From the NCBI GenBank assembly GCA_905221605.1, contig CAJNDS010001324.1, forward strand, positions 684,294 through 748,293: a stretch of DNA of 64,000 bases, read 5' to 3'. Of the stretch, positions 55,120-64,000 are shown piece after piece (within the stretch, counting starts at the first letter, position 1; every line of letters begins with the position of its first letter). A program made the position numbers and the translations under genes. This DNA comes from Symbiodinium natans. Lineage: Eukaryota > Sar > Dinophyceae > Suessiales > Symbiodiniaceae. The notes under the pieces are model-generated. The model was not told where the DNA came from, did not search any database, and saw nothing but the letters and a program-made list of their open reading frames with translations.

Positions 55120-56880
55120 AGAAAGTCGGCTTGCTAAGGCCTTTGGGTGGCTTAGGGGGGCTTACCCCCTCCTGTGGGGTACTCCACACAGAAAAACGCC
55201 TTGTTTTGGAGTAATTTTGGCTCCAAGCACGATTTAGAAAGGCCAGACAAAGAAAAACGCACTTAAAGAGACCACACACAAAGAAACGCACTGTTTTGGA
55301 GTAATTTTTGGCCCCAAGCACGATTTAGCAAGGCCAGACAAAGAAAAACGTGCTGTTCCCGAGTAATTTTTGGCTCCAGGCATTTGGCTGGCCACGAGCA
55401 CTCGAGGGTCCATTTTTTGATCCGGGTTTGACTGGGGCTTAGGGTGGCTTCAGAGAAGTCATTTAGCAAGGCCAGACAAGGAAAAACGCGCTGTTCCCGA
55501 GTAATTTTTGGCTCCAGGCATTTGGCTGGCCACGAGCACTCGAGGGTCCGTTTTTTGATCCGGGTTTGACTGGGCTTCATTTTTGGCTTCAACCACGATT
55601 TAGCAAGGCCAGACAAAGAAAAACGCGCTGTTCCCGAGTAATTTTTGGCTCCAAGGCTTTTGGCTGGCCACGAGCACTCGAGGGTCCATTTTTTGATCCG
55701 GGTTTGACTGGGGCTTAGGGTGGCTTACCCTCTCCTGGGCTACCCCCACAAGAAGGCCAGAATTTTAGAAAATGAGGGGGTAATTTCCGCTATATAAAAT
55801 CTATTTAAAATTAATTGGGAATCGAGCCATTTTTCCCGAATCCTGGGGTACCCCCCACGGAGCCTCCCTGAACCTTCAAAAAAGCTTTCAGCCTCTTTCA
55901 GACCTTCGAAAGAGCTTCAGAGAGGCCACGCAAAGAGAAACGCACTGTTTTGGAGTAATTTTTGGCTTCATTTTTGGCTTCAACCACGATTTAGCAAGGC
56001 CAGACAAAGAAAAACGCGCTGTCCCCGAGTAATTTTTGGCTCCAAGGCCTTTGGCTGGCCACGAGCACTCGAGGGTCTATTTTCTGATCCGGGTTTGACA
56101 AGGCAGAGGGGAGCTCACCTTCTCCTGGGCTACTGACAAGAAGGCCAGAATTTTAGAAAATCAGGGGGTAATTTCCGCTATTTAAAATCTATTTAAAATT
56201 AACTAGGAATCGAGCCATTTTTCCCGAATCCTGGGGTACCCCTCACGGAGCCTCCTTGGGATCTCGAAAAAGCTTTCAGCCTCCTGAAAGAGCTTTTCAG
56301 ACCTTCGAAAGAGCTTCAGACAAGCCACACAAAGAGAAACGCACTGTTTTGGAGTAATTTTTGGCTTCCACCACGGTTTAGCAAGGCCAGACAAAGAAAA
56401 ACGCGCTGTTCCCGAGTAATTTTTGGCTCCAAGGCCTTTGGCTGGCCACGAGCACTCGAGGGTCTATTTTCTGATCCGGGCTTGACAAGGCAGAAGGGAG
56501 CTCACCTTCTCCTGGGCTACGGACAAGAAGGCCAGAATTTTAGAAAATCAGGGGGTAATTTCCGCTATTTAAAATCTATTTAAAATTAACTAGGAATCGA
56601 GCCATTTTTCCCGAATCCTGGGGTACCCCTCACGGAGCCTCCTTGGGATCTCGAAAAAGCTTTCAGCCTCCTGAAAGAGCTTTTCAGACCTTCGAAAGAG
56701 CTTCAGACAAGCCACACAAAGAGAAACGCACTGTTTTGGAGTAATTTTTGGCTTCCACCACGGTTTAGCAAGGCCAGACAAAGAAAAACGCGCTGTTCCC
56801 GAGTAATTTTTGGCTCCAAGGCCTTTGGCTGGCCACGAGCACTCGAGGGTCCATTTTCTGATCCGGGTTTGATGTCAGGG
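55120..56880. repeat. Satellite array, ~140-bp then ~387-bp units
   Basis: The core 'aaacgcgctgttcccgagta' plus 'ttggctggccacgagcactc' recurs at about 55325, 55468, 55607, 55997, 56384 and 56771. The spacings are 143, 139, 390, 387 and 387. The longer unit adds AATTTTAGAAAATCAGGGGG and a 'gaatcctggggtacccc' block. The repeated - strand frames (MSGLAKPWWKPK) are by-products of the repeat. Confidence 0.9.
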
Positions 56881-56964
56881 TTTTAGGGCGTTAAATAACT
56901 CTTGTATTAGTACTGACAGTACTGTCTATAGAAATATTAAAGAATATTTGTATACAGACATGCA

Positions 56965-57020
56965 CTTACCTGTAAATGGCTGTAATTATATTCTATAATT
57001 ACCATTTACCTCTAGGTAAG
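56965..57020. repeat. Hairpin repeat, right boundary of satellite
   Basis: CTTACCT-GTAAATG-GCT-GTAATTATA-TTC-TATAATTAC-CATTTAC-CTCT-AGGTAAG: three perfectly paired blocks (7, 7 and 9 bp). The inner closing pair is A-T here and G-C in the left copy. Confidence 0.8.
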
Positions 57021-57288
57021 ACTTAGAAGGTCATTTGTTTACATTCCCGTCAAGGTGTGTTACGCTCCTGTACGTGAGAAGGCTTAGCTGAGCACTCAGG
57101 CTTAAGCTTAAGAGTTTAGGGTTTAGAGACAACATACTGGGTTGCTGTTGAAGGAACGTGAGTTAAGTTTCCATGGCAAGGCAGCCAGTTCTTTTTTTTA
57201 CCACATGTCCACCTCACGGCAACTTGCTTCTTGTATCTCCTCACCGGCAACCCCAGACCCCAAACCCTGAATCCTCTGAACCCTACAC

Positions 57289-57361
57289 CCTAAACCCTAA
57301 ACCCTAAACCCTAAACCCTAAACCCTAAACCCTAAACCCTAAACCCTAAACCCTAAACCCA
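57289..57361 (-). repeat. CCCTAAA array
   Basis: About 10 C-rich units immediately upstream of the exon at 57376. Confidence 0.9.
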
Positions 57362-57375
57362 AGTCTTGCGCCCAG

Positions 57376-57432
57376 GGCCAGCTCCGTGTTGCCACTGGGG
57401 GTGGGAACATTGGGGCTGCGCTGCTCAGGAAG
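57376..57432 (+). CDS. Exon candidate (GQLRVATGGGNIGAALLRK)
   Basis: Acceptor 'gcgcccag', 19 codons in phase 0, GC donor after AAG. Glycine-rich turn GGGNIG followed by a helix. TTTAGGG follows. Confidence 0.7.
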
Positions 57433-57545
57433 GCCACTGCAAGGGTTTCGGGCTTCGGCCCCTTTGGGGTTTAGGGTTTAGGGCTTAGGGTTTAGGGTTT
57501 AGGGTTTAGGGCTTAGGGTTTAGCACATATTACATACCAGTGCAG

Positions 57546-57663
57546 CAACAGAAGCAGCAACTGCGACTGTCTTGAATCCGCCAGACAGGCCTACGACCAG
57601 TGGAGCGTGAGCATCGGGCCAATGCCCAAAGTTTACCACCCAGGAGGAGAGAGCAATCTGAAG
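57546..57663 (+). CDS. Exon candidate (CDCLESARQAYDQWSVSIGP)
   Basis: Acceptor 'ccagtgcag', one base then an open frame through MPKVYHPGGESNLK. An earlier GC donor after ARQ (57588) is possible. Confidence 0.6.
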
Positions 57664-57714
57664 GGTTTGGGTTTAGGGCTTAGGGTTTCGGGTTTAGGGT
57701 TTCTTCTGCTCCCT

Positions 57715-57775
57715 TTATATACGATAATAACCCCGAAAACCCTGTTTTAATTCATAAGGCCCCCATGCAGTAGTT
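57715..57775. repeat. Dispersed repeat family 1, diverged copy
   Basis: Contains 'ataaccccgaaaaccctgtt' followed by TTAATTCATAAGGCCCCC. Confidence 0.5.
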
Positions 57776-58096
57776 CAAATTTTTGGCAGAAGTCACGTGG
57801 CACGCGTTTGCGGCATCATGACCTCGCGTAGTGGAGCACAAAATTCTCAGCAAGCATCCAGTAGTATGTAGTACTTTCTGGTTTCGGCTTTGGGCTTTAG
57901 GGTTAAACCTGAAAGTGAACCCCTCCTTTGCAGCCTTTGCGTTCATGGGTACTTACAACCCCATAATTCAGTCTCCTTATAACCTACTTAGAGGACTTCG
58001 GGGGCTTATGCGGCCACTTGCAGTTAACCCTAAACCCGAAACCCTGACAGCCTACTTAGAGGAATTGGGGTGCCTTAAACGTACAGTTTTCAGATA

Positions 58097-58189
58097 AACC
58101 CTAACCCTAAACCCTAAACCCTAAACCCTAAACCCTAAACCCTAAACCCTAAACCCTAAACCCTAAACCCTAAACCCTAAACCCTAAGC
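58097..58189 (-). repeat. CCCTAAA array
   Basis: About 13 C-rich units. Confidence 0.92.
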
Positions 58190-58420
58190 ACTACAAATGG
58201 GGTTCTAAGTACCCATGAACCTCCCAGGGCCCTTCGGAGTTCGGGTTCTCGGGTACAAGAACTGGGCGTTGGACCCATGAATTTGGTTTAGGGTTAGGGT
58301 TTAGGGTTTAGGGCCAAGGAGCATTTAGAAGCAACACTAGAGATCCTGAGTGGACAGGGCACGTATCAGAGAAAACCGCAACCAAAAGTCAACCCTAAAT
58401 TTAAGAGCCTCCGGCTCAAG

Positions 58421-58704
58421 CCGCCGACCCCGCAGGAGAAAGGTTTGGGGTTTGGTGATTTTGTTTGCGGTTCCTGTTGGGGGCGGGGGGGTGGGGGGGT
58501 GGGGGGGGGTTGGGGGGGTGGGGGGGGGGGGGCGGTGGTGGGGTGGGTGCGTGGTTTACGCGGTGTGGGTGGCCTGTTCCTCCACAGAAAAGCTGGCGGG
58601 GTACCCCCCCTACCCCCCCCCCCCCCCCGCGTTTTGGGGGGGTAAGGAGGGAAAGGGAGGTTTTCACCTCCTTTTCCCATCCAACACGCCGCCAGGGTCG
58701 GCGG
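58421..58704. mobile_element. TIR element, copy 2 (CCGCCGACCC ends)
   Basis: CCGCCGACCC at 58421-58430 and the exact reverse complement at 58695-58704. Same right half as 17833-18319; the left interior is replaced by a GGGGTG tract. Confidence 0.65.
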
Positions 58705-58810
58705 ACCCTAAACCCTAAACCCTAAAACCCTAAAACCCTAAACCCTATCGACCCTAAACCCTATGGTTTGCAAAATCTACTCACAATCTGGGGTTTAGGG
58801 TTTAGGGTTT

Positions 58811-58893
58811 AGGGCTTAGGGCTTAGGGCTTAGGGCTTAGGGCTTAGGGCTTAGGGCTTAGGGCTTAGGGCTTAGGGCTTAGGGCTTAGGGCT
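58811..58893 (+). repeat. GGGCTTA variant telomeric array
   Basis: About 12 identical units of TTAGGGC, a variant not used elsewhere in long runs. Confidence 0.92.
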
Positions 58894-58978
58894 AGGGCTT
58901 CGGCGAGCCTGGGGCGCAGATGCACAAACCCTAAATCCTAAACCCTTAGGGTTTCTGCTTCATACGCATGCGCTGCAG

Positions 58979-59140
58979 CTGCTGACAGGACACGTCTCTC
59001 AAATCTTCGAGGAGTTCCAAATCAAACTGCTCGACAGATCTCAGTTTCCTGATCTCTTGCCTGGCCATTCCAGTTGGTTCTGTGCCTCAGACGAACAGTG
59101 GCCCCCTAAGCTAAAACCCTTCGGCCACACCCCCAACTAA
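58979..59140 (+). CDS. Exon candidate with stop (LLTGHVSQIFEEFQIKLLDR)
   Basis: Acceptor 'tgcgctgcag', 53 codons to TAA (59138-59140): helix LLTGHVSQIFEEFQIKLLDR, then SQFPDLLPGHSSWFCASDEQ. A GA donor after EFQ-IFE is possible earlier. One of the longest open exons of this part; may end a gene. Confidence 0.6.
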   Translation: MLTGHVSQIFEEFQIKLLDRSQFPDLLPGHSSWFCASDEQWPPKLKPFGHTPN

Positions 59141-59612
59141 GCCCTACGCCACTACGTAGCCCCGAAGCCCTTAAACCCTAAACCCTAAAACGCTAAAACC
59201 CTAAAGCCTAAAACCCTAAATCCTCATAAACCTTCTGGATATTGGGAGGCCTTTGTGGCAATACAGGAGGCTTTAGGGTTTAGGGTTTAGGGTTTTTGTT
59301 GTCCCAAGATTGGGGGCCCCTTTCTGGGGTTCCTAGAACGGTGGGAACTGAGTGGGGAAATGCCACAAGCAAAACGATGCTTTGTGGGTGCATCTTTTCA
59401 GGGCCATTCCGAAGGTGGACTCTTTCGTTTCGACAAGTGTGCTGTGTCGGAGGCATGTATGCTGCGCATGCTGGCCATAGGCAAGATGTGGGTTTCCCAG
59501 CAGAGGGACAACTACCCCTAAACACTCCCCCCTGCACTCTATAATCCTTTTCACAGGAACCCGCAAAAAGCAGGGGTATCTCTAGACCTTAAACCCCAAA
59601 TCCGCAAATGAG

Positions 59613-59704
59613 GTGACTACGCGGTCGTGAATAGGCCGACAAACCGCGTGGTCATGTACTCGCGCCTCTACGACTCACACAGTCAGCAGCAATGCGCAGA
59701 GGAG
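59613..59704 (+). CDS. Exon candidate (DYAVVNRPTNRVVMYSRLYD)
   Basis: Acceptor 'cgcaaatgag', two bases plus 30 codons, GC donor after GAG. Strongly protein-like: DYAVVNRPTNRVVMYSRLYD then SHSQQQCAEE. No family recognised. Confidence 0.72.
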
Positions 59705-59893
59705 GCTCGAGGGCCTAGGATATCAGACCCCCAAATTCTAGGGTTTGGGGCTTGAGGGTTTAGGGGTTACGGTTGAGAACGGTTGAGGGTGTTCAGGGTT
59801 TATGGTTTAGGCATCAATCGCGAGTGTCTACTCCACGATTGCACGGGAGCTGCTTTTGGCGGCTCTTGGTTGGCATGACCGCCCCCTGTGCAG

Positions 59894-59910
59894 GTGACCC
59901 TGATGCGGAG
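59894..59910 (+). CDS. Exon candidate (DPDAE)
   Basis: Acceptor 'cctgtgcag'. The frame is open for 36 codons to a TAG at about 60001, so the extent is uncertain. Confidence 0.35.
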
Positions 59911-59980
59911 CTTGCATGCATAAGGCTAAGCCGTTCGTGTGCAAACTTTCGGACTTTTAATCTTTCATTCTGCTTAGCAG

Positions 59981-60020
59981 GACAAGCTCCTGAAGCCATT
60001 TAGCCGCCAAGCTCCTAATG
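59981..60020 (+). CDS. Exon candidate (DKLLKPFSRQ)
   Basis: Strong acceptor with a pyrimidine tract ('tttcattctgcttagcag'). Open DKLLKPFSRQA; donor unclear. Confidence 0.45.
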
Positions 60021-60029
60021 CTTGGGTAC

Positions 60030-60800
60030 ATGGGGTACCTCTATGTCGGGAAGCACCCTCAAGAACCAACTGCATACGGGGTTTTGGGAGCCATAAAGAG
60101 GTGCCCTAAATTTTACCCCCGAAAGCATATATTCCTGAACCCTAACACTAAGCCGACTAAACCCTAGACCCTGGTTTTCGGAAACCCTCTTGGAGGATCT
60201 TGGAGACACGGGCGAACTTTTTGTGCTGTTTGGGGGTTCTCGAAGGGACCCCTGAACCTTGATTTCGCACATATAGGTTGGTTGGGTTGGTTCTGAGACA
60301 CCGATGTGTCATCTCGGAAAAGAGAAGGCAGGGTTCAGGGTTTCAGTTTAGGGTTTAGGGTTTAGGGTTTAGGGTTTAGGGTTTAGGGTCTAGGGTTTAG
60401 GGTTTAGGGTTTAGGGTTTAGGGTTTAGGGCATAGGGCTGAGGGTTGTTTATTCCTCTAGAATAAGGTCCCTTGTATGGGTCTTTGTTTATATCAGGCGG
60501 GGCCCCTAGTATTTAGGAGGGACCCGAATTTTGAGACCTGACCACAAAGGGTTGTGGTTTTCATACAGCATAGACCGATCTGAACAATTGTCGGCTCGAG
60601 CTACGTTTCGGGCCCCCATGGGGTGGTCCTGCTGGAAGCCTCCTTTGCATCGTCTAGGGCAGTTTCGCACACTGCGGCATTGGCTACACTTCCACAGGTG
60701 GTAGAGATCAGCAGAGTGCATTCTTCAAGACCTTAAAGCTTAAACCATGCCACTTGTCTTTGCATAACTTCCAGCATTTCCAGCGGTAGCACCTCGGATC
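60030..60800. repeat. Segmental duplication B, left flank
   Basis: Parallel to 37245-37930 with a TTTAGGG array expanded at 60353-60430. Ends at the gene B start. Confidence 0.8.
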
Positions 60801-60901
60801 ATGCTCCGTGCAGCTCTTGTCTTGGCCTGTGCCGCTCTTGGCAACGGCCACAAGCTCGCGGCAGCTGGGGCTCACAATGAAGCAGATCCATTCAAGCTGA
60901 G
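60801..60901 (+). CDS. Gene B exon 1, signal-peptide-like
   Basis: ATG then MLRAALVLACAALGNGHK and LAAAGAHNEADPFKL, ending AG with a GT donor. Paralogue of gene A; differences are whole codons. A cleavage near ALG-NG is plausible. Function unknown. Confidence 0.72.
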
Positions 60902-61304
60902 GTGACGTGGATGCACCTTGCAACCCCAAATGGGGGGGGGGGGGGGGTTTCCGAAAGTAGGGGGGTACCCTTTTTTGAGTGTCCCTTAAGAAGGGGCTTC
61001 TAGGAGGTGACGTGGATGCAGATTGCAGCCCGCATTTAAGTTCTATAGGGTTCAACCTGAAATAAGGCCGCTTGCTGGCCCAGTGGTACCCTTTACCCTT
61101 TGCTTGGCCCTGGGATCCCTTGTGAAGTAACCCAGCAAACACATTGGTACCCTCATTATAAGATGGCTGCTGGGCTACCAAGGCCGTATACCAATAAGCC
61201 CCAAGCCCCTGCAGCCCCAAACCCCTTACCCTTTGCCGCGCGCGGGCCACACCCATAATGCCGTATCCAGGATTCAAATAGAGTCCTCCCCCTCCTGATT
61301 CTAA

Positions 61305-61390
61305 GTAGGCACTTGGGACATTTTACATTTTCCTTCATTGGGTTCAAGAGGGTCATATTTAGGAATATTTTTCAGAGGGGTATCCTAGTG
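61305..61390. repeat. Dispersed repeat family 2 copy
   Basis: 'acattttccttcattgggtt' then 'aggaatatttttcagagggg'. Also at 38830-38930 in copy A. Confidence 0.75.
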
Positions 61391-61472
61391 ATTCATCCAA
61401 TATTTAGGGTTTTTGGTTTGGCGTTCAGGGCTGATTCGAAACCCTTTGCAGAACTGCAATCTGCATTCTCAG

Positions 61473-61503
61473 GCCCACTGGATCTTCCGTGGAGTTCGGC
61501 AAG
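61473..61503 (+). CDS. Gene B exon 2 (PTGSSVEFGK)
   Basis: Acceptor 'cattctcag', one base plus ten codons, GC donor. Matches gene A exon 2 with one amino-acid change. Confidence 0.72.
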
Positions 61504-61657
61504 GCTACTGGGGGATAGCCTTAGAAACCCTAACAAAAAAAAACCTATGCCCGGTAGTGAGCGTGGCATCTGTGTCATGATGCCAGCCTCTGTCGCTGGG
61601 AGATGCCTGGACCTTGCTGGGGACTGTGGCAGCACTTGCGACAACGTATCTTCAACA

Positions 61658-61975
61658 TCCTAAACCCTAAACCCTAAACCCTAAACCCTAAACCCAAAAC
61701 CCAAAACCCAAAACCCTAAACCCTAAACCCTAAACCCTAAACCCTTTGCTGGGGAGTGTTGGAGTCGGGCGTCTGTTGCTGCCCATGAGACAGGCTTGCT
61801 TCTAGCTCGTCTTGAAGATCTAGCTCTTACTCTCTTGCTCTATCTTGCAACAAGTGTTCTTCGGCTCGTGCAGAGCAAATCCCTAAACCCTAAACCCTAA
61901 ACCCTAAACCCTAAACCCTAAACCCTAAACCCTAAACCCTAAACCCTAAACCCTAAACCCTAAACTCCGAACCTG
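61658..61975 (-). repeat. CCCTAAA arrays
   Basis: Arrays at 61658-61745 (with CCCAAAA variants) and 61883-61965. Confidence 0.9.
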
Positions 61976-62160
61976 GATGCAGAAGAGAGGGGTGCTCGAG
62001 GCTGCCTCGATCCGGGAGATCCTTCGTCGAAGTTCTTTCATTGGTTTAGGGTTTAGGGTTTAGGGTTTAGGGTTTAGGGTTTAGGGTTTAGGGTTTAGGG
62101 TTTAGGGTTTAGGGTTTAGGGTTTAGGGTTTAGGGATACCGATACACACTTGGACTCGAG

Positions 62161-62195
62161 GAGCATCTACGAAGAGCTGCGCTGGACACTTTCAA
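62161..62195 (+). pseudogene. Gene B exon 3, frame not conserved
   Basis: Homologous to 38673 in gene A, but five bases shorter between the acceptor and the shared TGGACACTTTC. The frame of gene A (EYLIDDE) is lost. A different frame (SIYEELRWTLS) is open. Confidence 0.4.
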
Positions 62196-62626
62196 TTCCT
62201 GGTTCGCTACTCCAGGGGGGAACCGAAATTGAACGAAATTGGGGTTTTCAGAGTTTAGGGTTTAGGGTTTAGGGTTTAGGGTTTAGGGTTTAGGGTTTAG
62301 GGTTTAGGGTTTAGAGATTTATCATTGTAGCACGCTGCGTATGAGACTCATCAAGTTATTCTTTGCAAGCTGAGGAAAGATCCAGCAAGCATCCGGGATG
62401 TCCAGGAAAGTTCGGGAAAGCCTGGAAAACCAGCGAAAGCTATGACACGCAAAGCTAAGAATAGCCATGACAAGCCATAAAAGATCATAAAAAGGCTAAA
62501 GAATTCCATCCATCATGTTTGCCTAAATACCTTCTAGCACAAACACACACACACAGAGACACTTTCAGTTTCCACAAATCGAAGCACTTCCTGGCACTTC
62601 CTGCACTGTCGCCATTAGCTTTTTAG

Positions 62627-62662
62627 GGGCCTCCCGATCTCAACTTCCATTTTGCGATGAAA
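62627..62662 (+). CDS. Gene B exon 4 (GPPDLNFHFAMK)
   Basis: Acceptor 'cttttttag', 12 codons, GC donor. Two amino-acid differences from gene A. Confidence 0.5.
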
Positions 62663-62892
62663 GCCTAGACAAAGTTAGCAGAATCTGGGAAAAGCTAGAA
62701 AACTCAAGAAGAAGCTATCAAAGCAAAGCCCAACTAGACATCGGATAAGGAGCCATAAGATTCCCGCACTCACGGGTTTATGCATCAAGTATCATGCACC
62801 TCATCATTCTATGACGTAATGCGCGCTTGTGAGAATTTCGGGGTTTAGGGAGGGGTTTGGGGTTTACAGGGACACAGATCGGCTAGGCGCAG

Positions 62893-62929
62893 TTTGTGCA
62901 GCTGGCAGCCCATATCCTCGCACGCCAAG
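62893..62929 (+). CDS. Gene B exon 5 (FVQLAAHILARQ)
   Basis: Identical protein to gene A exon 5, with silent changes only. Confidence 0.75.
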
Positions 62930-63120
62930 GCGGGTGGGTGGGCTCGATGTTGAAATTCGCCTTCGTAAGCCCAGGCTATGCTGTTCCTAGCAAGGGCGGG
63001 GTGCGGAAATGGCACGGAAGTCTGAAACTTCAGTGAAGCCGCTTAAGCCTTACGTTCAATAACCTCCACACACACACACCCACACACCTCCCACGCCCTA
63101 AAACAAGTCCACGCTAGGAG

Positions 63121-63206
63121 GAGACGACCCATCGGACCCCTCCGCGTTCCAGAGCCTGCTGAAGCGGCTGACCACGGAAGTCGCTGCCATCTCCGCTCCG
63201 GCTCAG
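63121..63206 (+). CDS. Gene B exon 6
   Basis: Acceptor 'cgctaggag', two bases then DDPSDPSAFQSLLKRLTTEV AAISAPAQ, GC donor. Helical. Phases fit exons 5 and 7. Confidence 0.75.
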
Positions 63207-63583
63207 GCAAGCTTGGGGCTTTGGAGGTTTAGGGTTTATAATTTAGGGTTTTATAAGGGTTTAGGGTTTAGGGTTGGGGGCTCACAGGGGCCTATTCTGA
63301 GCGACCCCATAAGCCAATATGCATAAAGTACACAAAAATGGGAGTCTCCCCCCAGAAGAAGGGGGGCCCTCAGACCTCCCTACAATCAACCTTGGACCAC
63401 CTCCCCTAAACCCTATACCCTATACCCTATACCCTATAAACCCTAAACCCTAAACCCTATAGTGTTTGGGGCTGGGCTTCTAAGGGTTTATAGAGTCAAC
63501 AGGGTTTAGGGTTTAGGGCGCTTCACGGGGTTTATAGGGTTGGGGGGAGGGCCAATAGGCAATCGGACCCCAGCAGTCGGCAG

Positions 63584-63712
63584 GACCTGGCAAAGAAGAT
63601 TGTCCAACAGGTGGCGCCTGCTGCGGCACCCACTGCGGCACCCACTGCGGCGTTTCATGCGGCAGGGTCTTTCGCCACCAAAATTCCCCGGAGGCTGCTT
63701 TTCAATCACAAG
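63584..63712 (+). CDS. Gene B exon 7 (DLAKKIVQQ...)
   Basis: Acceptor 'cagtcggcag', phase 0: DLAKKIVQQVAPAAAPTAAP and on to ATKIPRRLLFNHK before a GC donor; a GT donor after IVQQ would shorten it. Contains a duplicated PTAA unit compared with gene A. The gene probably continues past the window. Confidence 0.65.
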
Positions 63713-63744
63713 GCTGGGGGGGGGGGTATGCGATAACATAGGGG

Positions 63745-63860
63745 TCGGAATAAATGCCAAAAATGTTGCCTTATGGGCCCTTTGTAATTCTACAATAATC
63801 ACCCCCCCCCCCCCCCACCAAAGAACAAAAAAACCAAACCTATTCTAATTCAGGCCCCTA
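63745..63860. repeat. Dispersed repeat family 1 copy
   Basis: Copy-B counterpart of 44445-44550, interrupted by a C tract at 63803-63816. Confidence 0.75.
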
Positions 63861-64000
63861 AACTGTAGTGCCCAAGCGCTGAGAGTTTGGGGTTGCGGAC
63901 TCAGGGTTTGCAGGGTGTGGGGAGTCGGGCGATGCACTCTTTGTAAACCCTAAACCCTAAACCCTTAGTTTTCCTACGGCCTTGCGTGTGCAACAAGGAC

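Noticed and set aside
55118-56781. Repeated - strand ORFs (MSGLAKPWWKPK...)
   Set aside because: Identical copies follow the 387-bp satellite period and are by-products of the repeat.

Overview
This window is nuclear DNA of a dinoflagellate. Three sequence features support that. An exact copy of the dinoflagellate spliced leader lies at 39945-39966. Introns have GC, GA and GT donors. Telomere-type TTTAGGG/CCCTAAA repeats are scattered through nearly every intron. The species cannot be told from the sequence. There is no bacterial-style operon, CRISPR array or rRNA gene.

Most coding sequence is in tiny exons of about 27-100 bases, mostly separated by introns of several hundred bases to over a kilobase, so long ORFs are nearly useless here. 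Reading from AG acceptor to GC/GT/GA donor recovers one gene on the + strand from position 1 to 12585 (15 exons, every junction phase-compatible). It encodes a degenerate EF-hand-like segment and a module ending in the motif EGWVT-GNQ-GTVFLKEGG. A second module in the same phase and expected order (VVKETILTES, then KLRDDPRKLRPGELVE, then a TWMTKDEKSGLMR exon) lies at 34508-35993. Between the two halves, 12.8-34 kb, are about 38 other exon-like segments on the same strand. They probably belong to at least two other genes: one ends at a TAA at 25155-25157, and another contains a C2-like exon at 25439. Either genes are nested in a 21.9-kb intron or the assembly or locus is scrambled.

At 37.9-44.4 kb and 60.8-63.7 kb are two paralogous copies (A and B) of a gene that begins with a signal-peptide-like exon. 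Copy A is interrupted by a 4.25-kb insertion (39943-44192) that starts with the dinoflagellate spliced leader and is flanked by a 14-bp direct repeat. This is a retroposed mRNA carrying a long, frameshifted reading frame of unknown function. A 5'-truncated non-LTR retrotransposon with reverse transcriptase and a C-terminal restriction-like endonuclease lies at 46927-49136.

The 49.5-60.0 kb part holds more small exons, including one with a DXD glycosyltransferase motif at 50593-50658. It also holds a 2-kb satellite array bounded by two hairpin-forming repeats (55060-57020). Other repeats are a 53-bp minisatellite (28250-29590), MITE-like inverted-repeat elements, several dispersed repeat families, and long mono-, di- and hexanucleotide tracts. 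Across the first gene, intron 5' ends tend to carry the G-rich telomeric strand and intron 3' ends the C-rich strand, so many introns could fold by telomeric base pairing.

Exon boundaries were read by eye. Those of the first gene and of the A/B paralogues are well supported by phase. Those at 12.8-34 kb and 49-60 kb are candidates, often with an uncertain donor.
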